Assembly: GCA_021604505.1 (NCBI GenBank)
Contig: BQJC01000001.1
Span: 704,218 to 768,217, forward strand
Direction: 5' to 3'
Origin: Nitrospinaceae bacterium
GTDB taxonomy: Bacteria > Nitrospinota > Nitrospinia > Nitrospinales > VA-1
DNA: 64,000 nucleotides
This document shows, in pieces, positions 7,868 to 15,796 of this stretch. The stretch's first letter is position 1. Each line of letters starts with the position of its first letter. A program made the translations under genes and the position numbers. The notes under the pieces were generated by a model. That model did not search any database. It had not been told where the DNA came from and was given only the letters and a program-made list of their open reading frames with translations.

Positions 7868-8452
7868 TTATTGACGAGAGATCGACTCGTTAAAGACGAA
7901 TTCTTCCTGAACAGTATAGATAGAACCTTTTGGCGTCAATGCACTTTTTATTAACTGGACCGATGATACGTCAAACGGCTCTATGTCGATACGTTGACTG
8001 GACTCAACGGCCTTTTTCAAACCTTCCACACCTTTACGTGACTTGATGCGCCCGAGGGTCAGATGATGCACCGTTTTTTTGTGGTCCGCAGGAAAGCCAA
8101 GATGCATCATTTCCAGTTCTATCTTTTCTTTCAAAGAATCGAGCCGGCCTTCCGTTTCCTCAACGCCAACCCATAAAACCCGGGGGCGGGAAAGATTGGG
8201 AAACGCTCCCACATTCCGCAGTTTTATGGAAAAAACCGGTGTCGTTTTGGTGATTCTCGCAATGCGTTCTTTTATCTTCGGGATCAAACCGGGTTGCGTG
8301 TTTCCCAAAAACTTGACGGTCAGGTGCATGTTGGACGGTTTGACCCAGGAGGCGTCCAGATTCAAGGTTTTATAAAAGCTCTGTACCGCGGTAATTTTTC
8401 CCCTGGCAGAGTTCGGAATATCAATGGCGAGAAACAACCTTAAATCGCACAC
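7868..8452 (-). CDS. thpR: RNA 2',3'-cyclic phosphodiesterase
   Basis: A 194-residue member of the 2H phosphoesterase family (formerly called 2'-5' RNA ligase). It hydrolyses 2',3'-cyclic phosphates on RNA ends. Both catalytic HxTx motifs are present: HLTV at about 43-46 and HLTL at about 130-133. Length is typical. It lies 64 bases upstream of recA on the same strand, and thpR next to recA is a recurring neighbourhood, usually with cinA, which is not present here. The start MCDLRLFLAIDIP fits the family N-terminus. Confidence 0.92.
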   Translation of the reverse strand: MCDLRLFLAIDIPNSARGKITAVQSFYKTLNLDASWVKPSNMHLTVKFLGNTQPGLIPKIKERIARITKTTPVFSIKLRNVGAFPNLSRPRVLWVGVEETEGRLDSLKEKIELEMMHLGFPADHKKTVHHLTLGRIKSRKGVEGLKKAVESSQRIDIEPFDVSSVQLIKSALTPKGSIYTVQEEFVFNESISRQ

Positions 8453-9010
8453 AGTCTATCAAGGCCTTGGAAATAAAGTCAAACCTGAACCTTAAACGCA
8501 TGAAACTCCAACGATTTCAGTGGAAAACGCTCATTGCTCGGAGGTTTTCCCCTGTTTGAAGCTGACGGCCCGGTCGGCATTCCGATACCCCGTAATTATA
8601 TAGAGGGGGTTCACGTAAATAGCAAGTGTAATTTCCGAAGTAATCGGGAAGCCAGTTGTATAGAGGTCAAAGAATTCAATTTGCTAATCGTCTTGTTAGC
8701 TGCAAGTCGATTCCTCCATTCAAACAGGGCAGGACCTCTACCTGATTTTTTTTGGCATAACGCCCAGTATTTGTACGCAGTTAGCTTGTAGATACCTTGT
8801 CCCCGATCATAGGTTCGAGGGGTCAAAATTTTTTAATGACAGGCTCGCGATCATTCTCGGAAAGCAGTTCCATCACCCTCAATAGCAAGCAAAATTCTCA
8901 TCTCTGCACATAGAGTAGGAATCCAGGTTTAAAGCAAAACTTATGTAAATAGAACGAGTCGCATGTTTGCGGTTTTGAAATCAGTTTAACTGAAAGAGCG
9001 GGGGCGGAAA
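8453..9010. other. 558-base A+T-rich gap with crossing inverted repeats
   Basis: I find no credible protein here. The segment is richer in A+T than the flanks and holds several long inverted repeats. CCCTGTTTGAA (8550-8560) matches TTCAAACAGGG (8719-8729). TAGAGGTC (8661-8668) matches GACCTCTA (8733-8740). GCTAA and TTAGC lie close together near 8682-8700. A 13-base palindrome TCAGTTTAACTGA sits at 8981-8993, just before the small gene at 9011. The first two pairs cross each other, as in a pseudoknot. It could be a decayed mobile element or a structured RNA. No terminator-like T-run follows the pairs. Confidence 0.45.
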
Positions 9011-9301
9011 TTGAACGATTTTACATTGAAAGAATTTGAAGATGCGCTTGAAAATAAACTAAAGCCGCTATGCAAAGAGGTGAGAGATATAAAAAAAACC
9101 ATGTTCGGAGAGGACGGTCGGGGGGGAATTACTGCGGATGTTGCTAAGGCCCATGATCTGGCCGTCGATCATGAGGTGATTCTCCGCGGGCGCGACAAGG
9201 CTTCCGGTTTGATACATAAAATCAATTACCTTTGGGGTGTGGCTTTCACAGGAGCCGCCGGGCTGTTTTGGAAAGCCTACGATTGGTTCTCAAATAACTA
9301 G
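9011..9301 (+). CDS. Small protein with C-terminal membrane helix, unknown
   Basis: A 96-residue protein starting at TTG with a GGGGCGG-type ribosome site directly upstream. The N-terminal 65 residues are charged and helical, and residues about 70-92 (INYLWGVAFTGAAGLFWKAYDW) look like one membrane helix. The shape resembles small phage-encoded membrane proteins of the holin or holin-accessory type, but I cannot assign a family. It follows an A+T-rich segment with a palindrome at 8981-8993. Alternatives are an antitoxin-like or stress peptide, or a chance frame. The coherent amphipathic and hydrophobic parts favour a real gene. Confidence 0.5.
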   Translation: MNDFTLKEFEDALENKLKPLCKEVRDIKKTMFGEDGRGGITADVAKAHDLAVDHEVILRGRDKASGLIHKINYLWGVAFTGAAGLFWKAYDWFSNN

Positions 9302-9466
9302 TCTTTATAGAAAATCCTTACACGCATCAACGTTGCTTCCAAGCTATCTTTTTGCTGACGAAAGCATCGCTTTTTTTCATTCCAACCAGCACGTTCCACG
9401 GGCCACTCCCGTCCTGCCCCCAGAATCTTCTTTGATTTAACCAACCCCAATCAAACCCAGATAGTT

Positions 9467-10384
9467 TTATTTAGATAAATCCAGAGGAGATTGAACCAAC
9501 TCCTCTTCATTCCCACTGAATTTTTTTTGAAGCCTGACGGAGAGTTCCGTGGCTTTTCTGAGTTGCTTGATATTTCCGTTTTCCAACGCGACCTTTTCCC
9601 ACTTCTCCGCATAGGCGATGGCCTTTTCATACGCTTCCATTTGGTCATAAATCTGGGCGAGGTTACAGTAGGGATACTCCAGTTTCGGATTCAAACGGAT
9701 GGTTTTCTCAAAGGTGAGAATGGCTTCCTCATAACGTCGAAGGCCGATGTAAGCCCAGCCCAGATTATTATGGGAATAAGCCGATTCCGGATTCAAGCGG
9801 ATGGCTTCCTTGAGAATGGGAATGGCTTCCTCAAACTGTTTTTCAGCGTTTAAGGCCCAGCCAAGGTTGTTATAAGCATCGGCATTATCGGGTGCCAGGC
9901 GGAGGGCTTCTCTGAGGCTCGGAATCGCTTTCTTAAAAAGGCCCTGCTGATTGTAGGTCCATCCCAGATTGTTGTGGGCCACCGCGTATTCAGGCTTGAG
10001 ACGGATCGATTCTTTTAAATGCCGAATGGCTTCTTCATAGAGGCCCCGTTTGTTAAACATGAAACCCAGATTATTTTGGGCAACTGCATCGTCCGGCCTG
10101 ATATGAACGGCTTCCAGATATTCGTTGGAGGCTTCCCAATAGCGGTTCAATTGGGAATAAGCATAGCCCAGGTTATTGTGGGATTGAAAGTGATTGGGAT
10201 CGAGCCGAATGGCTTCTTTTAATTGCTCTATAGCTTCTTCATACTTTCCATCCTTGATCAATTCCCCTCCCTGCAGGGAGTGAGCCTTGGCTTGGTCTTT
10301 GTCCGCAAGCGCCAGGGCCGGGACGGCCAGCAACCCGTAAAGAAAAATAACTGTCAGGCTGGAAATTACAAACTGTTTATTCAT
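9467..10384 (-). CDS. Exported TPR protein
   Basis: A 305-residue protein with a signal peptide (about 1-27, ending at ALALA) followed by seven tetratricopeptide repeats. They span about residues 33-270, with the consensus pieces HNNLGWAY and EEAI-x-LKEAIRLNP repeated every 34 residues. TPR arrays are scaffolds for protein-protein contact, and this one would act in the periplasm or at the outer membrane. The repeats are unusually regular, which suggests recent internal duplication. It is a single gene. The upstream region (10385-10602) holds an AAAAGCT/AGCTTTT inverted repeat at 10453-10483. Partner unknown. Confidence 0.88.
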   Translation of the reverse strand: MNKQFVISSLTVIFLYGLLAVPALALADKDQAKAHSLQGGELIKDGKYEEAIEQLKEAIRLDPNHFQSHNNLGYAYSQLNRYWEASNEYLEAVHIRPDDAVAQNNLGFMFNKRGLYEEAIRHLKESIRLKPEYAVAHNNLGWTYNQQGLFKKAIPSLREALRLAPDNADAYNNLGWALNAEKQFEEAIPILKEAIRLNPESAYSHNNLGWAYIGLRRYEEAILTFEKTIRLNPKLEYPYCNLAQIYDQMEAYEKAIAYAEKWEKVALENGNIKQLRKATELSVRLQKKFSGNEEELVQSPLDLSK

Positions 10385-10602
10385 GGCAGGCTATCCAAAA
10401 CGCGGGGTTTATAATTTTTCTTTGCCGGGCCGTCCCCTGAAAACGAGCGGTAAAAGCTTTTTCCCTGACAGGTTTAGCTTTTTGTTGTTTTTTGGGAGTA
10501 TAGCAATAATATGATTTGACGTTCCACAATTTATGTTATGTTAGAAATAGTATTTTAATAACAAATAGATAGGTTGCAAAAATTATTATTAAGGAGAAGG
10601 TT

Positions 10603-10764
10603 ATGAAACTGTTCAAGCAAGCCATCCTGATTGCGGTCCTCTCGCTTTTGGTGTTGGGAGTTACCGGATGTAAGGAAAAAGGTCCTGCCGAAAAAGCTGG
10701 AGAGAAAATAGATGAGTCGGTGGAAAAGGCCGGTGATGCTGCAAAGGATTTGATGGGCAAGTGA
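10603..10764 (+). CDS. Tiny lipoprotein (53 aa)
   Basis: The coding frame begins at ATG 10603 after a strong ribosome site (AAGGAGAAGG) and ends at TGA 10762-10764. The product has a lipoprotein signal, MKLFKQAILIAVLSLLVLGV, then the lipobox VTGC. The mature part is about 30 residues, rich in Lys, Glu, Ala and Asp (EKAGEKIDESVEKAGDAAKD), as in entericidin-like or small stress lipoproteins. TTGACG at 10516-10521 with TATGTT at 10537-10542 (15-base spacer) could be its promoter. A GGCTTT/AAAGCC hairpin (10808-10825) lies just after it. It should be anchored in the outer membrane and its role is unknown. Confidence 0.8.
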   Translation: MKLFKQAILIAVLSLLVLGVTGCKEKGPAEKAGEKIDESVEKAGDAAKDLMGK

Positions 10765-10857
10765 TCCGGAGGATCGACGGCTCAAACGCATCGATAAATC
10801 CTTAAGTGGCTTTTAAATTAAAGCCGCACACAAGAATTTTTCATGATGAAATTTGTG

Positions 10858-11151
10858 TTAAATCTGCCGGGGCCGGATGGTTGCCGTCAGTTCTTCCATG
10901 CCAAGGGTGGGTTCCGTTGGCGGTCTGTTTCTGAATTTTCCGAAAACGGCGTGGCATTGTTTCCTGAGGTTGTTTCTCCAGGCCTTCCAATTCATACCGG
11001 TTTTTTCGCTTTGCGTTAGCTCATACTCTCTTAGCATCATTTCCTTAATGATTTCTTTGCATTCCTCGGGGCTCAATTCCCCCGTTTCCAGCTTGTGTTC
11101 CAAAAGAGGAATGAACTTGGGAGGCAACAAAGATTTAAAATCCGTTGGCAC
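10858..11151 (-). CDS. Conserved-looking hypothetical protein, 97 aa
   Basis: The start chosen is GTG at 11151, with AAGGAG eight bases upstream, giving a 97-residue protein beginning MPTDFKSLLPPKF. A longer in-frame start 20 codons upstream lacks this support. The sequence is soluble and helical with a block of Glu and Lys (ELSPEECKEIIKEMMLREYEL) and a basic middle. I do not recognise a domain. It is encoded singly, convergent with the tiny lipoprotein gene. The ribosome site and composition argue for a real gene. Confidence 0.6.
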   Translation of the reverse strand: MPTDFKSLLPPKFIPLLEHKLETGELSPEECKEIIKEMMLREYELTQSEKTGMNWKAWRNNLRKQCHAVFGKFRNRPPTEPTLGMEELTATIRPRQI

Positions 11152-11340
11152 TTCAATTCTCCTTAATATCTTGTATTTGCAGTGGTTAAAAATTATCCCT
11201 AAAGGCATCAAAATGGGAATAATAGTTATAAAGCAAACCTCGTGCCAGGGTTAAATCGTTAGAAATAAAGAATTTTTCGGGATAGTGAACCGTCAAAAAA
11301 CGGGCGGGCGGTAGAATAATGGCGGTTTGAGGTAGGGATA

Positions 11341-12204
11341 ATGCCGAATGCTTTCAAAATTCCCTCTGAGGATAGCTTCATCCATGAAGATGAAGTGCAG
11401 AAAAGCGAAAAAATTTTTAAATACAAGAAGAGCTTGTTGTTTCTTTCTTTAACTTTATTGATTGGCGCGGCTTTTAGTTTGTACTTCAGCTCAGAAGATG
11501 AAATCGAGTTGTCGAACAAATCTCTGGAACAACATCTGACACCGCCTGACGAACACGAAAAACCTTTGCCGGTGCAAAACCAAGCCGATCAGCAAAGTTA
11601 CGTTTCCCCCATAGAAAAAATTCCAACCGCAGAGCTGCAAAATCCATTGACTTCTCCATCGCCAAAGAAAGGTGACAAAGAGTTTAGCTACAGGAAGGAC
11701 AAGGAATATCTGGCGATGAACCGGTTCGAGCGGCCCAGGGTGAAGGTAAAAGAACCTACGGTTAGCCGCTTGGAAATTCAAGATTCAGTAGCGGTGGTGG
11801 ACAAACCCCTGGCACTGGCAGGAAGGGGTTTTGACATCAAGGGGTTTCAGTCCTATTCCAGGGAAACCCCGCAGGCGGACTTTCTCAGGCATTTGAAAAG
11901 GCCCGTTCCTAAACCGGACCCGGTCCTCAAGGACCATCTCGACTTGCAGTTGAGCCAGGTAAAAAGTTCCAAACATTTAATTTTTCACCCGCTGGGGCCG
12001 TCCCTGAGTCCCTTTCAAAAACCAGCTCACCCGGAAGGCCCCGAGCCTCAAAAAAAACCGCAAGCTTTGAAACCCATTCCTGAAACTAAACTGCTGTTAA
12101 ACGAAGGTGAAAAAAGCGGTTTGCTTTTGCGTCCTGGAAGCGAGTCTTTGGATTTGTTGATCGGCAATGAAAAGATCAATCGAAAAAGATATGAAAGTTG
12201 GTGA
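11341..12204 (+). CDS. Proline-rich single-pass inner-membrane protein, unknown
   Basis: A 287-residue protein with a ~30-residue cytoplasmic N-terminus, one membrane helix at about 31-49 (SLLFLSLTLLIGAAFSLYF) and a long, low-complexity periplasmic part rich in Pro, Lys, Glu and Ser. The layout recalls TonB/GspC/PilP-type proteins whose Pro-rich stalk crosses the periplasm, but no TonB C-terminal fold or PDZ domain is evident. GAGGTAGGG precedes the ATG. It has no operon partner on its strand. A scaffold or energy-coupling role is speculation. Confidence 0.6.
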   Translation: MPNAFKIPSEDSFIHEDEVQKSEKIFKYKKSLLFLSLTLLIGAAFSLYFSSEDEIELSNKSLEQHLTPPDEHEKPLPVQNQADQQSYVSPIEKIPTAELQNPLTSPSPKKGDKEFSYRKDKEYLAMNRFERPRVKVKEPTVSRLEIQDSVAVVDKPLALAGRGFDIKGFQSYSRETPQADFLRHLKRPVPKPDPVLKDHLDLQLSQVKSSKHLIFHPLGPSLSPFQKPAHPEGPEPQKKPQALKPIPETKLLLNEGEKSGLLLRPGSESLDLLIGNEKINRKRYESW

Positions 12205-12263
12205 CGGCGTTTCTTCGTAAAACGTATTCCGCCAGTAATGGCCAGGGAGCCTCAAGGTTTCTA

Positions 12264-12452
12264 TCAGGGGTTTAATGCATCCAGGGACCTTTCTTTTTGC
12301 GTTTCCGGCGTGTCTTTAGGGGAGGGGGGTGTTTGTAGACTCCAGTACCAATAAAAGAAAACCCAAAAGGCGATAATAAAAATTAAAAGCATTATTTTCC
12401 GTGCCCAACTGACAGTCGGCTTTCCTGGGTCTTCTGAGTTTTGTTGCGGCAC
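12264..12452 (-). CDS. Small single-helix membrane protein, 62 aa
   Basis: The frame starts at GTG and encodes one strongly hydrophobic aromatic-rich helix (KIMLLIFIIAFWVFFYWYW, about residues 19-37) flanked by charged, Pro-rich ends. It lies 30 bases after the stop of the heme-motif/FGE fusion on the same strand, so it may be cotranscribed with it. No family recognised. Its small size keeps confidence modest. Confidence 0.45.
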   Translation of the reverse strand: MPQQNSEDPGKPTVSWARKIMLLIFIIAFWVFFYWYWSLQTPPSPKDTPETQKERSLDALNP

Positions 12453-12482
12453 GTTCGAAACCTTTTTCGATGGAGAAAAGCT

Positions 12483-13556
12483 TTAAGGAGATTTCGCGCA
12501 ACGAAATCCAAAGCTGTTGTTCCTGACTTCCGGCGTGAAGAAACTGCGGTTAAACGTCGGTGCGCTCAAGCCGCATCCATAAGAAAGGCAGTCAAACCAG
12601 GACCCTCCCTTAAGAATTCTCTTGTCCTTGCCATATTCCGCCCGGTGAACGGTATTTCCCGGATGCGGCAGATAGAAACTATCCACCCATTCCCACACAT
12701 TTCCCGACATATCAAACAGTCCGTAAGGACTCCTGCCGTCCGGGTAAGACCCAACAGGTTCCGTCCCGGTGGAATGTTTATAAGGATTGTTGGATCTGTC
12801 CAGCGTCCACTCATGTCCCCAGGGGTAGGTGAATCCCTCTTCACCGCGCGAAGCCTTTTCCCATTCCTTCTCGTTGGGCAGTCGTTTGCCCGACCACTCA
12901 CAATAATCTTTGGCGTCAAACCAACTCACGTAGACCACGGGATGCTTTTCCTTGCCCTTGGCAATCACTCCATTCGGCCAGTGATAGGGAGCTTCCCTTT
13001 TGGTGGCATCGACAAACTTTTTATAATCTTCATTGGTGACTTCATTTAAGTCGATGTAAAACCCATCCGTCGAAGCGATGTGTTCCGGAGATTCGTCATC
13101 CCAACGTTCGTTGGATCCCATGATAAATTCCCCGGCAGGTACATAAACCATGCCGGGGATTTGGGATGTGACTGAGGGTTCATTCGATTTGCCAGGATTG
13201 GCTTTTTGAGCTTCTTTTTTGACAGCGGCAACCCGTTGCGATGAAGGACGCAAATGAGATACCGAAACTCCGGAAATCTTCCGGATCGTTTCAACGGATT
13301 GAAATGGGGATTTGGTCGTTGTGGGGTGGGCGCCCACATGGCAATTCCGGCATTCGTTTTTTTTCTCCTTATCCGCATGGGTTTTGATTAAATTTTCCGG
13401 TTGGTGACAGGTGGTCTGGCATTTTAAGGCGGGGGAACCGGAAGAAAAACTTTCAAAAGCCGTTACCGGCTCCGCGAAAACGAATATAAGAAAAAGCAGT
13501 CCCAATCCAGAGGCCGTTGTTATTTTTTTGATTGGTATGAGAAAATTCATGTGCAA
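12483..13556 (-). CDS. Exported heme-motif / formylglycine-generating-enzyme-like fusion
   Basis: A 357-residue protein. A signal peptide (about 1-33) is followed by a short segment with a CRNCH motif (69-73, a c-type heme site) and a variant CQTTCH (46-51). A linker leads to a full FGE-sulfatase (SUMF1/EgtB/PvdO) domain from about 130 to the end, with GMVYVPAGEFIMGS, RLPNEKEWEKASRG, YPWG, FDMSGNVWEW and GGSWFD. Near the C-terminus, DCLSYGC puts two Cys four residues apart just after GGS, the spacing of the copper-binding Cys pair of genuine formylglycine-generating enzymes. Most bacterial paralogues lack that pair. The domain would act in the periplasm. The heme-site/FGE combination may be an electron-transfer or redox-linked modifying enzyme, but the substrate is unknown. 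Divergent from lipM. Confidence 0.8.
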   Translation of the reverse strand: MHMNFLIPIKKITTASGLGLLFLIFVFAEPVTAFESFSSGSPALKCQTTCHQPENLIKTHADKEKKNECRNCHVGAHPTTTKSPFQSVETIRKISGVSVSHLRPSSQRVAAVKKEAQKANPGKSNEPSVTSQIPGMVYVPAGEFIMGSNERWDDESPEHIASTDGFYIDLNEVTNEDYKKFVDATKREAPYHWPNGVIAKGKEKHPVVYVSWFDAKDYCEWSGKRLPNEKEWEKASRGEEGFTYPWGHEWTLDRSNNPYKHSTGTEPVGSYPDGRSPYGLFDMSGNVWEWVDSFYLPHPGNTVHRAEYGKDKRILKGGSWFDCLSYGCGLSAPTFNRSFFTPEVRNNSFGFRCAKSP

Positions 13557-13711
13557 TTGGAAAATTTACGAGATAATCGATTTTTGCCCGAAATTTGAGG
13601 TCATTGAATGCCAGGCACCAATTATTGATACTAAAAGATGCTGCTGGGGGAGTCAAAGCAAAATTCTTCCGGTAAAAATGTGGGAAATTTTGCGCTGAGG
13701 AGAGGACCAGG

Positions 13712-14518
13712 TTGGAAATGTGGCGGCTGATCAAAGATGGACCGGGTGACGGCGCCCTGAATATGGCCACAGACCGGGCGATTCTCGCGGCCTGCGATGA
13801 AGGCAAGGCGCCTCCAACATTGCGTCTGTATGGCTGGAAAGAGCCGACCCTGACGGTCGGGTATTCCCAGAACAGCAACCGGGACATCGACCTGGACCGT
13901 TGTCAATCCCTGGGAATTCCCGTCATTGACCGGCCCACAGGAGGGAGAGCCCTTCTGCACGACAAGGAGTTGACCTACAGTCTGGTGGCGCCCATCCCGC
14001 ACCCACAGTTTCCTTCCAGCCTGCGCGCTTCCTTTAAAGTGATTTCTGGGGCGCTTTTGTTTTCCCTCGATCAGCTGGGCATTCAGAATACAGCGATGGC
14101 CGAAGTTCGCAAGACTTCCGCGAATGGAAGATCGCCTTCCTGTTTTTCATCGTTGAATCATTGTGAAATAATCGTTAATAATAAAAAGTTGATCGGAAGC
14201 GCCCAACGCAGAAAGAGCCGGTCGTTTCTTCAGCATGGGTCTTTGTGGATGGATTGTGACCGGGCGCTGATGAACTCCCTGTTTCGCTTCGACCTGCCGA
14301 AAATGCGGAAAGCCAATCTGGAAATTCTTGCGCGTCACACCGTTTCCTTAAATCAACTGCTCGAAAGAGAAGTGAGGTTCGATGAGGTGGAGCTGGCATT
14401 TTGCGCGGGATTCATGCGGGCATTGCCAGGTGAATGGGAACGCGGAAAATTAAGCGCCTATGAGATGAATCTGCGTGACCTTTATTTAAGTCAATTATTA
14501 AGTCAAAAGGATGAGTGA
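13712..14518 (+). CDS. Lipoate-protein ligase / octanoyltransferase (LipM-like)
   Basis: A 268-residue member of the BPL_LplA_LipB family, which moves lipoyl or octanoyl groups onto 2-oxoacid dehydrogenases and the glycine cleavage H protein. Seen are DRPTGGRALLHD near 73-84, Cys144 in CFSS (the acyl-thioester Cys position of LipM) and Lys159 in KLIGSAQRR. The Cys favours LipM-type octanoyl transfer over ATP-dependent LplA. TTG at 13712 has GAGGAGAGG six bases upstream, and ATG two codons later is an alternative. The stop abuts the next gene's ATG. Confidence 0.82.
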   Translation: MEMWRLIKDGPGDGALNMATDRAILAACDEGKAPPTLRLYGWKEPTLTVGYSQNSNRDIDLDRCQSLGIPVIDRPTGGRALLHDKELTYSLVAPIPHPQFPSSLRASFKVISGALLFSLDQLGIQNTAMAEVRKTSANGRSPSCFSSLNHCEIIVNNKKLIGSAQRRKSRSFLQHGSLWMDCDRALMNSLFRFDLPKMRKANLEILARHTVSLNQLLEREVRFDEVELAFCAGFMRALPGEWERGKLSAYEMNLRDLYLSQLLSQKDE

Positions 14519-15769
14519 ATGCGTGTGAAGAATAACCACAGGAGCCGGGCGGCCTTTCTGATCATTCTAATAATGATGATCGCTCCATATGCTTCCGGAT
14601 GTTCTAAAAAGCAACTGCTATCTAAAGATTCCTATCGCCAGCATTATGTCGATGCCACGGAAAAATATCTCCCCCGGATTTCCGGAACCATTCAGGCGGC
14701 CCAATTTGCCCGTGTGGACAATGACTCCTTCCGGGATCTCATCCTGCATAAAGTCGATAAGGGACAACCATCGCAGATTTTATTGTTGATCAACAATAAA
14801 AAACGCGGGTTTGATTTTCCCAGCGGCAACAAAACTGTTAAAACCGAAAAGGGGGACATCGTTTTTTTTGGCGCCGGAGATTTTAACCGCGATGGCGCCG
14901 ATGACCTTTTCTTCATTCAAAAAGAAGGTGGAAGAGATTTTGCCAGCCTTTTGTTCAATAATAAAAAGGGGTATTATTACAAAAAGGTCGATTATGTCTT
15001 ACCAGAAATAAGGCAGGGGGTCGAACGTGCTGAGGTGATAGACCTCGATCACGATGGCGATCTCGATCTGTTTTTCTATGGAAAGCGGGTTTTGAATCCC
15101 GCAGGCCGCCCGGACCGGATGCAGTCGCAGATCTTTATCAATAATGGCAAAGGGGACTTTCAGGATCTCACGTCCATTTTATTGACTCCCTTGCCGCCGG
15201 GGATCTCAGGCGCCTCCATCGCTGATTATGACGGCGATGGAATTCGTGACATCTTTCTCATGTATGGCAACGGAAGAGACCGGTTGCTTTTTAATAACAG
15301 TCTGGGAAAATTTTCCGATAAAACCGCTGCCTATCTTCCAGGCATTAAAGGGGAAACCACCCATGCCGATTGGGCGGATTTCGACGGCGATGGAGACAAC
15401 GACCTTCTCATCGTCAGCCGCCGCGCCGCTTCCGGGGAAACTTGTTATTTTTTGGAAAACGACGGTCAGGGACGCTTTACGAAACGGTCGCACGATATTT
15501 TGCCGAGAGCGTCTGCGTCACGCGTTTACTTACTGGATGCCAATGGCAACGAAATCCCCGATGCCTTGATTTTAAGCGAAGGGAAAACCATTTATTTGCA
15601 GGGAAAGGGAGAGTGGAAGTTTTCGGTTGAAACCGTAAAGCGGCTTCCCCGTTACCGGTGGATAAGTGAGATGGCGTTCGGGGACATCAATGGCGATGGT
15701 TATCTGGATATTTTCGGTATCGACACGAGAAGCCGTAAAGGAAGATTGTGGCTGAACCGTTTCAAATAA
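14519..15769 (+). CDS. FG-GAP/VCBS-repeat lipoprotein
   Basis: A 416-residue exported protein with lipobox ASGC (acylated Cys28), so it is anchored to a membrane. The body contains at least five Asp-rich calcium-type loops (DFNRDGADD, DLDHDGDLD, DYDGDGIRD, DFDGDGDND, DINGDGYLD) spaced like the blades of an FG-GAP/VCBS beta-propeller. Such propellers bind ligands or partner proteins. It starts directly at the stop of lipM, so translation is probably coupled, though no functional link with lipoylation is obvious. Role unknown. Confidence 0.88.
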   Translation: MRVKNNHRSRAAFLIILIMMIAPYASGCSKKQLLSKDSYRQHYVDATEKYLPRISGTIQAAQFARVDNDSFRDLILHKVDKGQPSQILLLINNKKRGFDFPSGNKTVKTEKGDIVFFGAGDFNRDGADDLFFIQKEGGRDFASLLFNNKKGYYYKKVDYVLPEIRQGVERAEVIDLDHDGDLDLFFYGKRVLNPAGRPDRMQSQIFINNGKGDFQDLTSILLTPLPPGISGASIADYDGDGIRDIFLMYGNGRDRLLFNNSLGKFSDKTAAYLPGIKGETTHADWADFDGDGDNDLLIVSRRAASGETCYFLENDGQGRFTKRSHDILPRASASRVYLLDANGNEIPDALILSEGKTIYLQGKGEWKFSVETVKRLPRYRWISEMAFGDINGDGYLDIFGIDTRSRKGRLWLNRFK

Positions 15770-15796
15770 ACAACAGAGGCATTTGGGAATTCGATC

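Noticed and set aside
8534..8791. An 85-codon frame in the gap after thpR
   Set aside because: No ribosome site and low-quality composition. The interval is better explained by its inverted repeats.
8795..8825. A GGTTCGA string resembling a tRNA T-loop
   Set aside because: The flanking bases do not form a T stem and no anticodon arm is present on either strand.
10808..10840. GGCTTT/AAAGCC hairpin with a nearby TTTTT as terminator for the tiny lipoprotein
   Set aside because: Only six base pairs, and the T-run is nine bases past the stem. Too weak to list as a terminator.
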